Positions 34,701 to 49,100 of a stretch of DNA of 64,000 nucleotides are shown here, piece after piece. The notes under the pieces are model-generated. The model had not been told where the DNA came from. It saw only the letters and a program-made list of their open reading frames with translations, and did no database searches. The DNA comes from Rapana venosa. Taxonomy: Eukaryota; Mollusca; Gastropoda; Neogastropoda; Muricidae. How positions within the stretch are numbered: the first letter of the stretch is position 1; the number at the start of each line of letters is the position of its first letter. The translations under genes and the position numbers were made by a program. The DNA lies in the NCBI GenBank assembly GCA_028751875.1, contig CM054162.1, positions 9,370,114 through 9,434,113 of the forward strand. The letters run 5' to 3'.

Positions 34701-37577
34701 AAGACTTCACTGTGAGACAGTAAGGTACACTTTGCAGACGAGAATTCTGCATGCATGACTATGATTCAAGTACCTCGCCATGCAGGCAGCCAAATTCCAG
34801 CTTCAGAGCATTTTTTCCCTCTCTCCTATAAATGAAGAGTACAGGTTGCTATGCAAAGAAATCGTCATAGATAAAACGACAATCTCAACACATCATTCAA
34901 AGTATAACATGTATGTATGTTTGTCCGTCGTGTCCGACGATGACCTCCAAAACAGCAGAGGAGGCAGCTGCTGTTTTGGAAACTGGGCAGAAATTTGATT
35001 ATAGTGGAGATGCCTTGCCCACAGAACATCCCCCACTCTCTCGGCCAAGTGGGCATAAGGACAGTCAGCGTTGGAGATGTTCTCCAAAGGCCAACCAGCC
35101 CCCAGGGCTGCAGCACATATTAAGGACTGTACAAGTCAAGCCTCCTAGTCAGAGAGTCATAGTCGATCACTAAAGACTAAGCTGTAAAGTGGAATTCCAT
35201 GAGTGGGAAAGCAAGCCACTGATCATACAGCCTCTCACTTTGCTGTTGTTGCCCCCAGCGTCAATGGTTGAATCAAGAACAGTGATAAACCCCAGGCGCT
35301 GACGGCACAAAGTAAGTATAACAACACTTTAATAATCAAACGCAGCCCTTGGCGCGTTCCAGGCATCCCTCCCTGTTGCTCATCACACCAACGCCCGACA
35401 CAGCTCTGAGCCTGCAGGCTCGCAGCGCAGCAAAAGCCACACAAAGCGCACACAGCCGTCCTTCCCACCTGAGATTCTGGCCTGAGGTAGAGGAGGTAGA
35501 AGCGGTAAATGTCGGCAGGTATGCCGGTGTCCTTGGCCTGGTCGCCAAACACCCCCGTGCCCCGGCTCTTGGAGAACTTGGTGTCTTCGTAGTTCAGGTA
35601 CTCTGGCAAGACAAGAACCGTATGCGTTGCGAACCTGGCAAACCAGGCTGTACGATACGACCCGTGAAAGGTCCTTCGGATGAGACTATAAACCCGAGGC
35701 CCCGTGTGTGAACACACGTAGAACATCGCGCGCATATGTTAAATCCTGTTCCACTTTTTCGTAAGAGTAGGCCATTGTGTGCCGGTGGGAACGGATGACA
35801 GAATTTACAAAACCGCATACACACGGGGACTGGATGTAAAAAAAAAGCAATAAGTGCTTATTCCATTATCCTCGATATAAAAGAATAAAATAAAAAATAA
35901 AAAAATAAAAATAAAGGAGTTGGAAAGGACTTGCCACTATTTCTCCCAAACACATCTGACCGTGTAAAAAGCGAACAAGAGAAGAAGAATGTATTGCGAG
36001 GTACTATATTGTGTCTGTAAATGGGTACCTGCCCTCTATAGGGGACAGGGGAAGGTAAAGCAGCGAAGGAGAGGAGATGGGCGCCGCCCTCAATATGCTG
36101 GCCCCTAGAGAAGTTAAGGTCTCTGACGACTCGCTCCACAATGACTGCATAGATTATGGGACACCTTTACCTTTTATGTTGTATTGAACTGCATTGTGTT
36201 GCATGATACTGTTTTGTGATGTGTTATACTGTACTGTTTCATACTGTACTGTATGGTATTGCACTGTACTTCACTTTTCTCAGCTGTGTTGCTCTGTATG
36301 ATATTGTATTGATATGTTGCAATCTATAGCATTGTACTGTGTTGCATTGCACTGTCTTGTATTGTACTGTATTGTATTGTACTGTGTTGTATAGTACTGT
36401 ATTGTAGTACATTGTAGTATATTGTAGTATATTGTATACTGTATTGTTTTGTGCTACATTGTATTGTGTTGCCATGTATTATTATGTTGTATACAATTTA
36501 CACTGTGACAGATTTCTCTACAAGAAATTTAGGCTGCTATCCCAGGTTATACATGCCATCATCAGAACAAAGCCACCCGTTTTTATTGTGTTTTGTTATT
36601 TTAAAAATTGTTCAAATGACACTTAAGTTTTCTTATGTATGTGCACACACACACACCTGCATGCACATCCCCACACACCACCCTCCCTCCCACCCACCCA
36701 CAATATTTACACATACACACACACTCAACACACACACACACCACCCACCCACCACATCCACACCATACGTATCAATGTGCCTGTCAGTATTATAATTATG
36801 GGATGATTAACGTGTTTTTGACTTGACACCATCCACACATCCACCACCACCCCTCCCCCACCCCCAAACATTCACCGAAGCATGACTGACACACCCACTC
36901 ACACACATCCATCCATCCCCCCCACACACACACACATTCACCGAAGCATGACTCACACACACACACACATACACACAGGGGGACATGATAGCCTAGTGGT
37001 CAGAACATTGCGCTCGCAATCTGACGACCCGGGTTCAATTCCCGTTCAAGGGGATATTTTCCCCTGGAGTTAACATCAGTGCAGACTCCACTCTCCCCAA
37101 AAGTCCTTCGGATGAGACTATAAACCGAGACCCCGTGTGCGAACGCACGCAGAACATCTTGCGCACACGTTAAATCCTGTTCCGCTTTTCCCCGTAAGAG
37201 AAGGCCATTGTGTGCCGGCGGGAACAGATGACAGAATTTACAAAACCGCATACACACGGGGACAGGATGTAAAAAAAGCACATGAGTGCTCATTCCATTA
37301 TCCTCGATATAAAAGAATAAAATAAATAAATAAATAAATAAATAAAACACACACAGACACACACACACAGACAGACATACACACACACACGCCAACAATT
37401 TCACTCATATACTCACACTCATTCACTCACACACACTTACACACACACACTTACACACACAAACACATACACACACGCATGCACGCACTCACATACACAC
37501 ACGCACACACTCGTACATGCACACACATACATACATACACGGACGTATACACACTCTCATACACACACTCACACACG

Positions 37578-37613
<36 letters not shown>

Positions 37614-40600
37614 CACAAAATCGTCTGATATCACTTTTTGGTGGAAGGACGTTAACCCTAGTGGCGCGGTTCCCGGAATATTCCGGGAAAGGCGGGTCTA
37701 GGCTGTGTGGCGGATCCCGGAATATTCCGGGATGACGTGGGTGGTCATAGTTGAAAGCTTACTTTCGCTTTCAAAGGTCAGCCAATGAATGTTAAGGCCG
37801 TTGTAGGCCCGCAGAAAGGGGTGAAGGTCGTTTGACACACACAAGCAACGAAGAATCTGATTGGTTAAGAGTGTATTTTAATTTTTTTTCGGACCAGCCG
37901 AGATCATCTTCAACAAAAATGGCGGCCAGCGTTTGCACTAGAATTTCTTCAAGCGTTTTTCGAGCTTTTTTACAAAATTGACAGCGAGGAGGAGTTTTAG
38001 AGGCTGGATTTGGTTGAAATAAGGATTGTGGAATATTTTTGAAAAACTTGGTAAAAATCGATCGCGATCAGACTGAATCGAGCGGTGCTAGTTTTGCTGG
38101 ATGGACTTTTTGGCTACTCGGCGATTTCGACGTCACAGATTGTTTTACTTTATTTTGACGCATCGAGGCTTCGAAATAACTGTTGTTGAGTCAAATCGCT
38201 ATGCTGCTGAGTACTTTGCATCACATGAAATCAAGCGATCTTTGTATTTTTGTCATAGAAAGCCACCACTTCGCACATTCCGCCATGACGGTCGCGATGG
38301 CGTCGATCCTGTCGCTGAACTTTTCCGAGTATTTGGTGACAGATAAAGCGATACAAACTCCTTATTTTTTGAAAACTAATGTCAAGAAATAGTGTTTACC
38401 TAATCATGACATTTATGCACCGCAAGAACTTTGCTTATCGTGTTAAAATCGATCGGGGGCCCTGACAGTGGAACAGTGATCGGTAGTGCGAACATGATTT
38501 TTTTTTTTGGATTTTTTTTTACATAATCATAAACACTACACACTATTATAAAATTATACTCATTTAAAAGCATATTATCTCTTCATTCCAGTGATCTATA
38601 GCTTAACACATTTAATTCAGTTTTATATATCAATATCAAGGGTTGTTTGAGCCCACCATGCTCCAAAACAATGCTAGCCAATGTTAATTCAGCCAATAGA
38701 AGTGAGGCTTGTTGCTGTTTATTTAGCGCTACTAGGGTTAAACTGAAGAACTAACTATACACACACAGACACAGACAGACATACACACACAGACATACAC
38801 ACACAGACACAGACAGACACACACACACACAGACACAGATAGACAGACAGATACAGACAGCTAGACAGAGGAACGGCGGCTGGCTACCTGTGGCGACCAT
38901 GTGGCTGACGATGGTGTAGTTGTCCTGAGCTCCCAGCAGACAGGAGGGGAAGATGACGCTGTGGAAAGGCACGTTGTCCTTCCCTAGGAAGTTGTACATC
39001 TCCACCTGCAACACACACACACACACACACACAATACACACATACACACACACACATACACCTTAGTCCTTATAGCTCCTAGCGGAGCATAGGGCCTCGA
39101 CAGCGTCCCTCCACCTTCTCCTGTCTCTGGCAAGGGTCTTGGCCTCTTCCCATGTCAGGCTGGAGTCTCTCAGCTCACTAACACACATACACAAAATCTT
39201 GGGAAATTCACCCTAGACAAAACTCAACTCAACAGTCTCCGTCACTGCAGCTGTTCTTGTCGGTAGGAGCTCCAGGGAATCGAACCCAGGACCATAAAGT
39301 AAAGGAGGTAAAGGAGTCCCATAACCTATAAGGTCGTAGGGGAGCAAGGCGTCAGAGACCTCACTTCTCTAGGGCCAGCATATTGAGGGCGGCGCCCATC
39401 TCCTCTCCCTCGCTGCTTTACCTTCCCTGACCCTAAATAGGGCAGGTACCCATTTACAGCTGGGTGAACTGGGGGAACTGTACTGAAGCCAAGGCGCGCA
39501 AACAGTCACCCATCCAAATGGTAACCACGCTCGACGCTGCTTAAGTTGGCTGGGGAAAGCGAGTGCTCTGACCGCTGAGCTATCCCGCCCCCAGGACCAT
39601 ACGGATCATTAAAAAAAGACTGGAAGCATTAATGGAGTGATACCACAGATGTACAGTGACTATTTGATGTACAGTGACTATTTGATGTACAGTGACGATT
39701 TCTCAATTAGGACAAAGAAATGTATTCATGTATCCATGCAATGCCACCAGGGAATTGAACCCAGGACCATACAAATCATTTAGAAAAAGACCGGAAGCAT
39801 TACTGAAGTGATACACAGATGTACAGCGACTATTTATGACGCTGCATGCAAAAATCATGGATAAGGGTCAAAATTCAGAAAATGAGATGGAAGTGTGATC
39901 TAAAAGAAGAGATCATTCTGAACAAGACACACACAAAACATACATTTCAGTTATCTGTATTACTTTTTGAGATACACACGTTGGAGTCTGCAGGTGATCA
40001 GTGACCGCAGCTTTAGCGGTGTTCACTTTAACAGCACGCAGCAACAAACTACAGCTGGAGACTTGTCCATGATTTGTGCGTGCAGAGTCACATTTGTCAA
40101 TCATGAACTGTATTTGTGTCAACAAAGAAGCGTAGTGTTTGTGAAATTTGCTGTAACGTATCCCCCATTCAAATAGGGTTATGCTGTTACTGAATACATT
40201 TTTTGTCCCTCCTTACTGAATAAATGTGATGCTCCACCACACATGGAGTCGCACTGCACCGGAAGCAGATTTTTAGTTGTTGACATGTTGTTAATCTGTA
40301 ATGAAAAGGCTATTCCATACAAAAAAAAAAGGTTCAAAATCAGACAATTCTCTGAAAAGCTATTACAAATTGAAATGATGGATTGCACGAAGTGACAAAA
40401 TGGGAAACTGACAAGTTAAGCATCATAATAGGTAGTCAGGGTTTGGGTGATTTTAAATGCAAATTTAAAGCAAAAAGGACACCAAATTACGCCTTGATAC
40501 TTCAGTACAAGGTAGAAGAATGGCTGTAGCTTTATAATCATTCAAAATCTCAAAACCGACAACCTGACCCCCACCTGCCTAAAATAGGGAGAAAAAAACA

Positions 40601-41070
40601 ACAACATATAAAGATGTCTCATAACCTAACTGGTCATAGGGGAGCGAGGCCTTGTAGACCTCAGCTTCTCTAGGGGCCAGCATATTGAGGGCGGCGCCCA
40701 TCTCCTCTCCCTCGCTGCTTTACCTTCCCTGACCCTAAAGAGGGCAGGTACCCATTTACAGCTAGGTGAACTGGAGGAACTGTACTGAAGCCAAGGCGCA
40801 GCAAACGGTCACCCATCCAAGTGGTAACCACGCTCGACGCTGCTTAACCTTGGCTGGGGGAAAGTGAGTACTCCACTGACCCCTGGTCATCATCATCAAT
40901 GCCTTTGTGCCTTATTGGCACGTAGGGCAGCAACAAATGTTCTCCACTCCTGTCTGTCCTGGGCCAGCTTCAGAATGGTTCCCCATGTACGTTGGAAACT
41001 GACCCCTGGTACTAGGGGAAAAGTGGGTCAGGTGCGATGCGATTCATTGTGTGTGTGGGGGGGTGTGTGT

Positions 41071-41102
<32 letters not shown>

Positions 41103-41819
41103 GTCACACCTCAGCGGTGGTACCCAGGTCAGCTCTTTACCTGTGTGGGGCTTTTCCACCACTGGGTCCACTGGTCCGTGTAGTTGGCGGTGATGGACAT
41201 GTAGCCGATGGGGGCGTCGAACCACACGTAGAACACCTGCCCACACCCGGCAGCCAGACATCAGTGTTATGTGGGTTCAGGCCATCCCTCCCCACATACA
41301 TAACCCCTCCCCTGTCTGTCTATCTATCTACCTATCTATCTGTCTATCTCTCTCTCTCCCTCTATCTGTCTGTCTGTCTGTCTCTCTATCTTCTCTCTCT
41401 CTCTCTCTATCTGTCTGTCTGTCTGTCTGTCTTCTCTCTCTATCTATCTATCTATCTCTATCTGTCTGTCTGTCTATCTCTCTCTCTCTATCTATCTCTA
41501 TCTGTCTGTCTATCTCTCTCTCTATCTATCTGTCTATCTATCTCTTTATCTCTCTCTCTCTATCTATCTGTCTGTCTGTCTATCTCTCTCTATCTATCTA
41601 TCTATCTATCTGTCTGTCTATCTCTCTATCTATCTATCTGTCTGTCTGTCTGTCTGTCTCTCTATCAGTCTGTCTGTCTATCTCTGTCTGTCTGTCTGTC
41701 TATCTCTCTCTGTGTCTGTCTGTCTCTCTCTCTATCTGTCTGTCTCTCTCTCTCTATCTATCTGTCTGTCTGTCTCTCTATCTATCTATCTGTCTGTCTA
41801 TCTCTCTCTATCTATCTAC

Positions 41820-41853
<34 letters not shown>

Positions 41854-44800
41854 ATCTATCTATCTATCTGTCTGTCTGTCTCTCTCTCTCACAAATCTTC
41901 ACCCACAGCGTACAAAGTTCTCTTTTCTATTATTATTTTTAAAAATTTATTCTTTTATTTTGAGGAAAATGGAAAAAGCACTCGTGTGCTTTTTTCATCC
42001 AGTCCCCCGTGTGTATGCAGTTTTGTAAATTTAGTCACCCATTCCCACCAGCACATAATGGCCTACTCTTCCGAAAAGCGAAACTCCTGTACTTGACTAC
42101 CAAATGTATTCGTTTGCAGGTTCAAATCCCACTTGAACATAACACCTCCCCCCCCTCCACCCCCTTCCCCCAACCAATCCACTAGACCTTGAGAAGTGGT
42201 TTGGGTGCTAGTCTTTCCGATGAGATGACAAACCGAGGTCCCCTGTGCAACATGCATTCAGCGTTTGTAAAAGAACCCTCAGCAACTCCTCGGCAAACTT
42301 CTGTACGAAATAAGCCACCCTCATATAGGGAAACAAAAGCACGTGCAGACAGAAATTTTTTTTTTTTTTTTTTATAAAATGGGTGGAGCTGGAAATGTGG
42401 CTACACGTTTTTTTTTTTTCCCTGGGGGAGCAGCTCGACTTTCTTGCAGAGAAATCTGCCGTGACTGAGACTAGAGTAGAATACAATGCAGAACACCAGT
42501 GAACAGAGGCATGCCGATTCCTCGTCACCTAGTTCACTGTGGAATTTGCAGGTTTGCAGGCATGAATTCTTGCAGGCTTACACACTTTGCTCTTCTTCAT
42601 GCATGTACATACTCACACACTGGCATGCATGCACACGAGTGGGAAAGTAGCCCCCTCCCCCCTGGTTCATCACCAAAAACATACAGTTATTATCCTTTCT
42701 TGTTTGATATTATATTTTAGTGGAAGGTGTTAAATGGAGAAAACACACACATACGTGTTAAAGTCCTTCGGATGAGACTATAAACCGAGGCCCCGTGTTC
42801 AAACGCACGCAGAACATCTTGCGCACACGTTAAATCCTGTTCCGCTTTTCGAAAGAGTAGGCCATTGTGTGCCGGTGGAAACAGATGACAAAATTTACAA
42901 AAAACCGCAAACACACGGGGACTGGATGTAAAAAAGCACATGAGTGCTTATTCCATTATCCTTGATATAAAAGAATAAATAAATAAATCATGCACACGGG
43001 TGGGCAAGTACCCCCCCCCCCCCCCCCTCCTCACCAAAAACATACAGTTATTATAATTTCTTGTTTGATATTATATTTTAGTGGAAGGTGTTAAACGGAG
43101 AGAAAACACACACACACACACATACACCCACACACATCTAATATCCCTTTCAGTAAAAAGATGTAAAATCGAAGCATTAGCAACACACACACACACCCTC
43201 TCTCTCTCTCTTTCACACATATATATATACTCACTCTCACACCCACTCCCTCTTTCTCTCAAACACACACACTCTCCCCCACCACCACCTCCAACCCACC
43301 CCTCCTACCAACAACCCCCCCCCCTCCCTCCCCCTCTACCACCTTCCCACCCCCTCACCTTGTCCTTGTAACCCTCCAGAGGCACAGGGGTGCCCCACTT
43401 CAGATCACGACTGATGCAACGCGGTTTGAGCCCGTCCCGGATCCAGGAGTTGGTGATGGTTCGGGCGTTGGTCGTCCACGTTCCTGAGGCGTACACAGCG
43501 TCCAGGTGTTTCTTCAGCTCCGGCTCCAGCTGGAGATGAACCACACACACACACATTGAAAGAAGAAAAAAAGACATGCTAGAATGTGTCACAGCACGCA
43601 AAAATCCAGCATTAACTCAGTCAAGGGTCCAGGGCCCGGTGTAAAAATTAGCGTGCCCCTTTCTTTTACCAAGTCCAAGTGTGGTCAGTTCCTGCTGTAA
43701 TTTGCTCCAGCTGGGATAATAATAATAATAATAATAAATGGAATTTATATAGCGCTATATCTTGCAGAGACAAATCAAAGCGCTTGCACTCAACTCATTC
43801 TTATACAGTCATACAACCAGTAACAAGTGATAGTTCCATCAAGTCCAAATGTGCACGCACGCACACGCACACACACACAGGTCACACACCCTGGCAGGGC
43901 AATAGAATCTTGGCTGTTGAAGGCAGGGAAAAACTATGAGATGAAGCAGGAGAGGAAAATCTTAGGTTTGAAATAAATATGTCTTGAGACTGGATTTAAA
44001 AGTGTCATAAGAAGGCTTTTGGCGGAGAGAGAGAGAGAGAGAGGGAGATCATTCCACATCAATGGACCAGAAATAGAGAACGAGCGACGGCCGATGGTGG
44101 ATTGGTTGAATCTAGGTATTCGTAAGGACAAGGTATCTGCAGCAGAGTGGAGGGAACAAGAAGGAGTGTACAGGTGGAGACATTCACAGAGGTAGGCGGG
44201 TGCTGTTTTGTGGAGACATTTGTAACAGAGGGTACTGATCTTATAGTTTACTCTCTGTGGCACAGGCAGCCAGTGGGATGGGTTGGGACAGATAGCAGCT
44301 GAGAGTTGGGGGACCTGACAGCTGTTGTGTCACAGGCTTTGGTGTAGGCAACTGACTGAAGGGGAGGAATTTGGGGAACAGCTCTTGAGTGCACCTTCCC
44401 AATGACTCCTTCTCCCTTCCCTCCTAGGAGTTATTAAGGAAGGAAGACAAAGAAGGAAAAGGAACAGGAGGAGGGGGAGGAAGAGGAGGAGAAATAGGAG
44501 AAGGAGAACACAGGGTATGAATTATGCTTTTATCATTTTGTGCACCTAAAAAAAATAAATCTTTTAAGTGTTTGCAATAATGTCACAGAAAGCTACCTAC
44601 ATATGCCAATGCACACACCAACAAACACACACACACACATTATGTACATGCATAGACAACACACAACCATGCAGGCAGATAGGCAGAAAACAGGCATACA
44701 CACACACACACAGAGGCAAGCAAACACACATAGGCAAGCCCACACACACTCACCTCATGGATGACAAAATTTACAAATCTGCATACACACAGGGACTAGA

Positions 44801-44882
44801 TGTAAAAAAAAAAAAAAGCACATGCTTATTCCATTGTCCTCAAAAGAATTTTTTTTTTTTTTTAAACCTCACTCACACACAA

Positions 44883-44913
<31 letters not shown>

Positions 44914-45424
44914 AAAACGCCCATCCCCAACACCCATACACCCCCACCCTTCCACCCACCAATGACAATGACAAATTCTTTTATTTCGAGGATAATGAAT
45001 AAGCACCCATGTGCTTTTTTACATCCAGTCCCCGCCCTTAGGCATATATAAAGAGAGAGAGAGAACTCGGAACATTTAATGTACCAGGCCATATGCCCAT
45101 GACATGAGGCTCAGAACATCCTGAAGCAAAACAAAACCAAAGCAAAACACTTCACATTACTTTGTCAACAATTTCAAGGTTGCATGTAAAGATCAGTCTA
45201 ATGTGCACTCACTCACTCACTCTCTCTCTCTCTTATCTCTCTCTCTTTCTCCCTCTCTCTCCCTCACACACACACACACACACACGCACATACTCACACA
45301 CCTATAATTACACACAAACACATGTGCATGCATGCACACACACACCATACACACATGCCCTTACAAATGCAAATAAGCTCATTCTCATTAATATAGAAAT
45401 GGCATACCAAAACTGAAATAATCA

Positions 45425-45462
<38 letters not shown>

Positions 45463-46096
45463 TCGAACTCGAACGATTTATTCACAAAAAGGCCATTGGC
45501 CCATACATGAAGGGGGTTGCCGAACTGCTTAGTATTTTAGATTTTAACACACACACGCACGCACGCACACACACACACACACAGACCCACATGTTACTAT
45601 ATAACACAAAGTCAGCTACAAAAATATCACTTAGGATAACATTATCTCTCTTATTCTGAAGGCTTTACACAAATATAAAGTGAGGCTGCGCACAACCTCA
45701 GGATGACTTGATGCCAGGAGTAAACAGTCTAAATAAATTAGGCTGTCTACTATATTTAACAGGGATGTAGTTCTGCCTAACATCCTCAAATACTGGACAG
45801 CACAAGACAAAGTGTACTTCATCCTCCGGAGCTTGCTTACATAATGGGCATAACAGCCTGACGTCGTCAATATCATGTTCTCTGTATCTGAATTTATGAA
45901 CATTTATATCTGATACACCAAGTCTAAACTTAGACATTATTCTTTTCAAATGTATATCCATATCAAGTTTTAGATAAGGTTTGACATCATGCGAACTTAT
46001 AAATTGTCTGTACATTTGAAATCTTTCACTGTTTGTATATGATTACTCCATTGCTGCCATCGGCAGTCAATCAATCTTTGCCTGAAAGCGTTAATA

Positions 46097-46182
<86 letters not shown>

Positions 46183-49100
46183 GAGAGGGAGAGAGAGAGA
46201 GAGACAGATAGAGAGAGGGAGAGAGAGAGAGAGAGAGAGAGACACAGCGAGAGAGAGAGAGAGAGAGGGAGAGAGAGAGAGAGAGAGAGAGAATGAACGA
46301 ATGAAACGAATTTTTATTTGACAAAAGCTACAAGCCCATCAGTCAAAGTGGGGGTAATTGTAAGTAACATATTAACATAGGAATGAATATGAAAAGGACA
46401 TGAGTACTAATCCAAAGTCCAGATAAGAGAGTGTGTGTGTGTTGGGGTGGAATTGAACCTAAGACTGTTCCGAGTTTTTTTGTCCACCATCACACCACCA
46501 CCACCAGAAACACCCCCCCCCCCCCCAACCCCCCCCCCCCACCTGAGGCAGGTCCAGAAACAGATGCTGCGACACGCGCGGGGCCGGCGTCTTTTGGCAC
46601 ATCTTGCATCGCGGCTCCTTCAGCTCCGTGGCGTTGATCAGCTTCCCGCACCCGTCGCACTGATCTCCCCTGGCGTCGTCGAAGCCGCACAGCGGGCACA
46701 CGCCCGCCACGAAACGGTCCGCCAGAAATCTGCGCGAGAAGGGGAGAAGAAGACTCTATGTATTTTTTTTCTATTTTTGTAAAAAATTGTTTTATTTTGA
46801 GAATAATGGAATAAACACTCGTGTGGTGTGTTTTTTTTACACCCAGTCCCCATGTGTATGCAGTTTAAAAAATTTTTTGTCATCCGTCCCCACCTGCATA
46901 CAATGGCCTACTTTTACGAAAAGCGGAACAGGTTTTAGTGTGTGAGCAAGATGTGAGTATGTCTGTTCTTCTGCGTTCCCTTCTTCTTCTGTGTGCTCTT
47001 GGAGTGTGTGTGTTCAATGAGGGAAGGAGGAGGTGAAAGAGAGTTGTAATTATGGATGGTGATAGTTTCGACACCTAGATGTTGGGGTATGGAGAGTGTA
47101 CAAACACACACACACGCACTATATATAGATACATATACATGTACACACACATACATGGACATACACACACACACACAAGCACACACACTCACAACTTCCG
47201 TCACACACACACCTCCCATCACACACACTCTCACACACACACACACCCCCCTTCCTTCATACATACTCCTGTACACACACACTCACAACTTTCCTCTCTC
47301 TCTCACCACACACACAGTAACTTTCCTCTCACACATTCACACACACATACCACTTCCCTTACTCTCTCTCTCACACACACACACAAACACACACCGCTTC
47401 CCTCACTCTCTCTCTCTCTCACACACACACACATACACACACACTAACACACAGGCACTCACTTATCACAGTTGGAGCAGTGGAGCTGTTCCACGCTGTC
47501 CTTCAGAATAAAGCCTCTCTCGTGCAGACGCCAAAAAATGTCCTGAGCTATTCTGCAACACCAAAAACCTTCACAATATCACCGTTAATAATACGATACG
47601 ATACCTACATGATATACGATATCATAACATAGTATTAAGTAACATAACAGAGCAAGGGAGGTGGCAGGACGGTTAAGACGTTTCACCTGCCTAACAAGTC
47701 GACCGTGAGGTTCTGGATTCGATTCCCAGCCTTGCCCTTTCTTCCCAGTTTGATGACAAGAATCAAACTGAATGCACAAAGTCCTTCGGATGAGACTAAA
47801 AACTGAAGCCCTGTGTGCCAAGGCATACAGAACATCTTGCGCATGTGTTAAAAACCTGCTCCGTCTTTCAGAAGAGTAGGCCATTTCGTGCCAGTAGGAA
47901 CGGATTACAAAATTTTAAAACATGCATGGACACAGGTGTGTTTAGACACCATCCATGAAGTCAGAATGCAGCTACCTAAAGTAGTTTTTTTGGGGGGGAG
48001 GGGGGGGGGGGGAGATGGTCGCATACGCAAATATCTCATCATTAGTGAACCTTGGAGACCTAGCTGTGAAATGAAAAAAAAAAAAAGATATAATACAATT
48101 ACTGTTGTATTGCACTGTATTGTATTGTACTCTGTGTGTGTGTGTGTGTGCGCGCGCATATTTGGACTTGTTAGAACTATTCATTGTTTACTGGTTGCGT
48201 GACTGTGTAAGAATGAGTTGCCTGCAAGCGCTTTGATTTGTCTGTGCAAGATACAGCGCTATATAAATTCCATTTTCTTTTTATATCATTATCATTATTA
48301 TTACTGGATTGTATTGTAGTGTATTGTTTTGTAGTGTGTTTAACTGCATTGTATTGTACTATACTGTATTGCACTGTATTGTATTGTCTTGTAAGATATT
48401 GTATTCCACTGTATTGTCTTGTCCTGTCTTGTATTGTATTGTATGCCACTTTCAGTCGAGGCAGATTTTTCTGGGTGAATATTCGGGCTGCTCTCCCTGA
48501 GGGGGAAATGCATGGGTGTAACAGCAGCACCACCCGCTCATTCTGTTCTATTTTCCCGTCTCCATGTGCGTTTGGTTTCCTAAGGGAGAGTGGCTTGTTT
48601 CCCTACAGATTTCTGGCAAGGACAACTCTCTCGTTGCCGTGGGTTCTTTTCAGGTATGCTGAAAGTGTGCGTGCTGCACACGGGACCTCAGTTCATTGCC
48701 TCGTTCAAAAGAAGGGGCAACCAAGACACCATTTAAAATAAACATGGTAAGAGGGGACGGGATAGCTCAGTGGTCGGAGCACTCGCTTTCCCCCAGCCAA
48801 GTTAAGCAGCGTCGAGCGTGGTTACCAGTTGGATGGGTGACCGTTTGCGCGCCTTGGCTTCAGTACAGTTCCCCCAGTTCACCCAGCTGTAAATGGGTAC
48901 CTGCCCTCTTTAGGGTCAGGGAAGGTAAAGCAGCGAGGGAGAGGAGATGGGCGCCGCCCTCAATATCGCTGGCCCCTAGAGAAGTGAGGTCTCTGACGCC
49001 TCACTCCCCTACAACCTTATAGGTTATGGGACTCCTTTACCTTTACCTTTTTTATGGTAAGAGGGAGAAGTTTGGGGCCTCAAGCTGGGGATCGAACCTC

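Larger units (their letters stand above)
40226..41107 (+). mobile_element. MITE-like TIR element, copy 2, interrupted by nested insertions
   Basis: Left end GTGATGCTCCACCACACATG; interior ccttgatacttcagtacaag and aaccgacaacctgaccccca as in copy 1. After tgcctaaaata (about 40590) unrelated DNA intrudes to about 41005, then the element resumes with gtgggtcaggtgcgatgcga and ttcattgtgtg. The right terminus is overrun by a 31-base G run. Confidence 0.7.

Noticed and set aside
41051..42096. 325- and 275-codon Leu/Ser/Val/Cys frames
   Set aside because: By-product of the TCTA/TCTG microsatellite.
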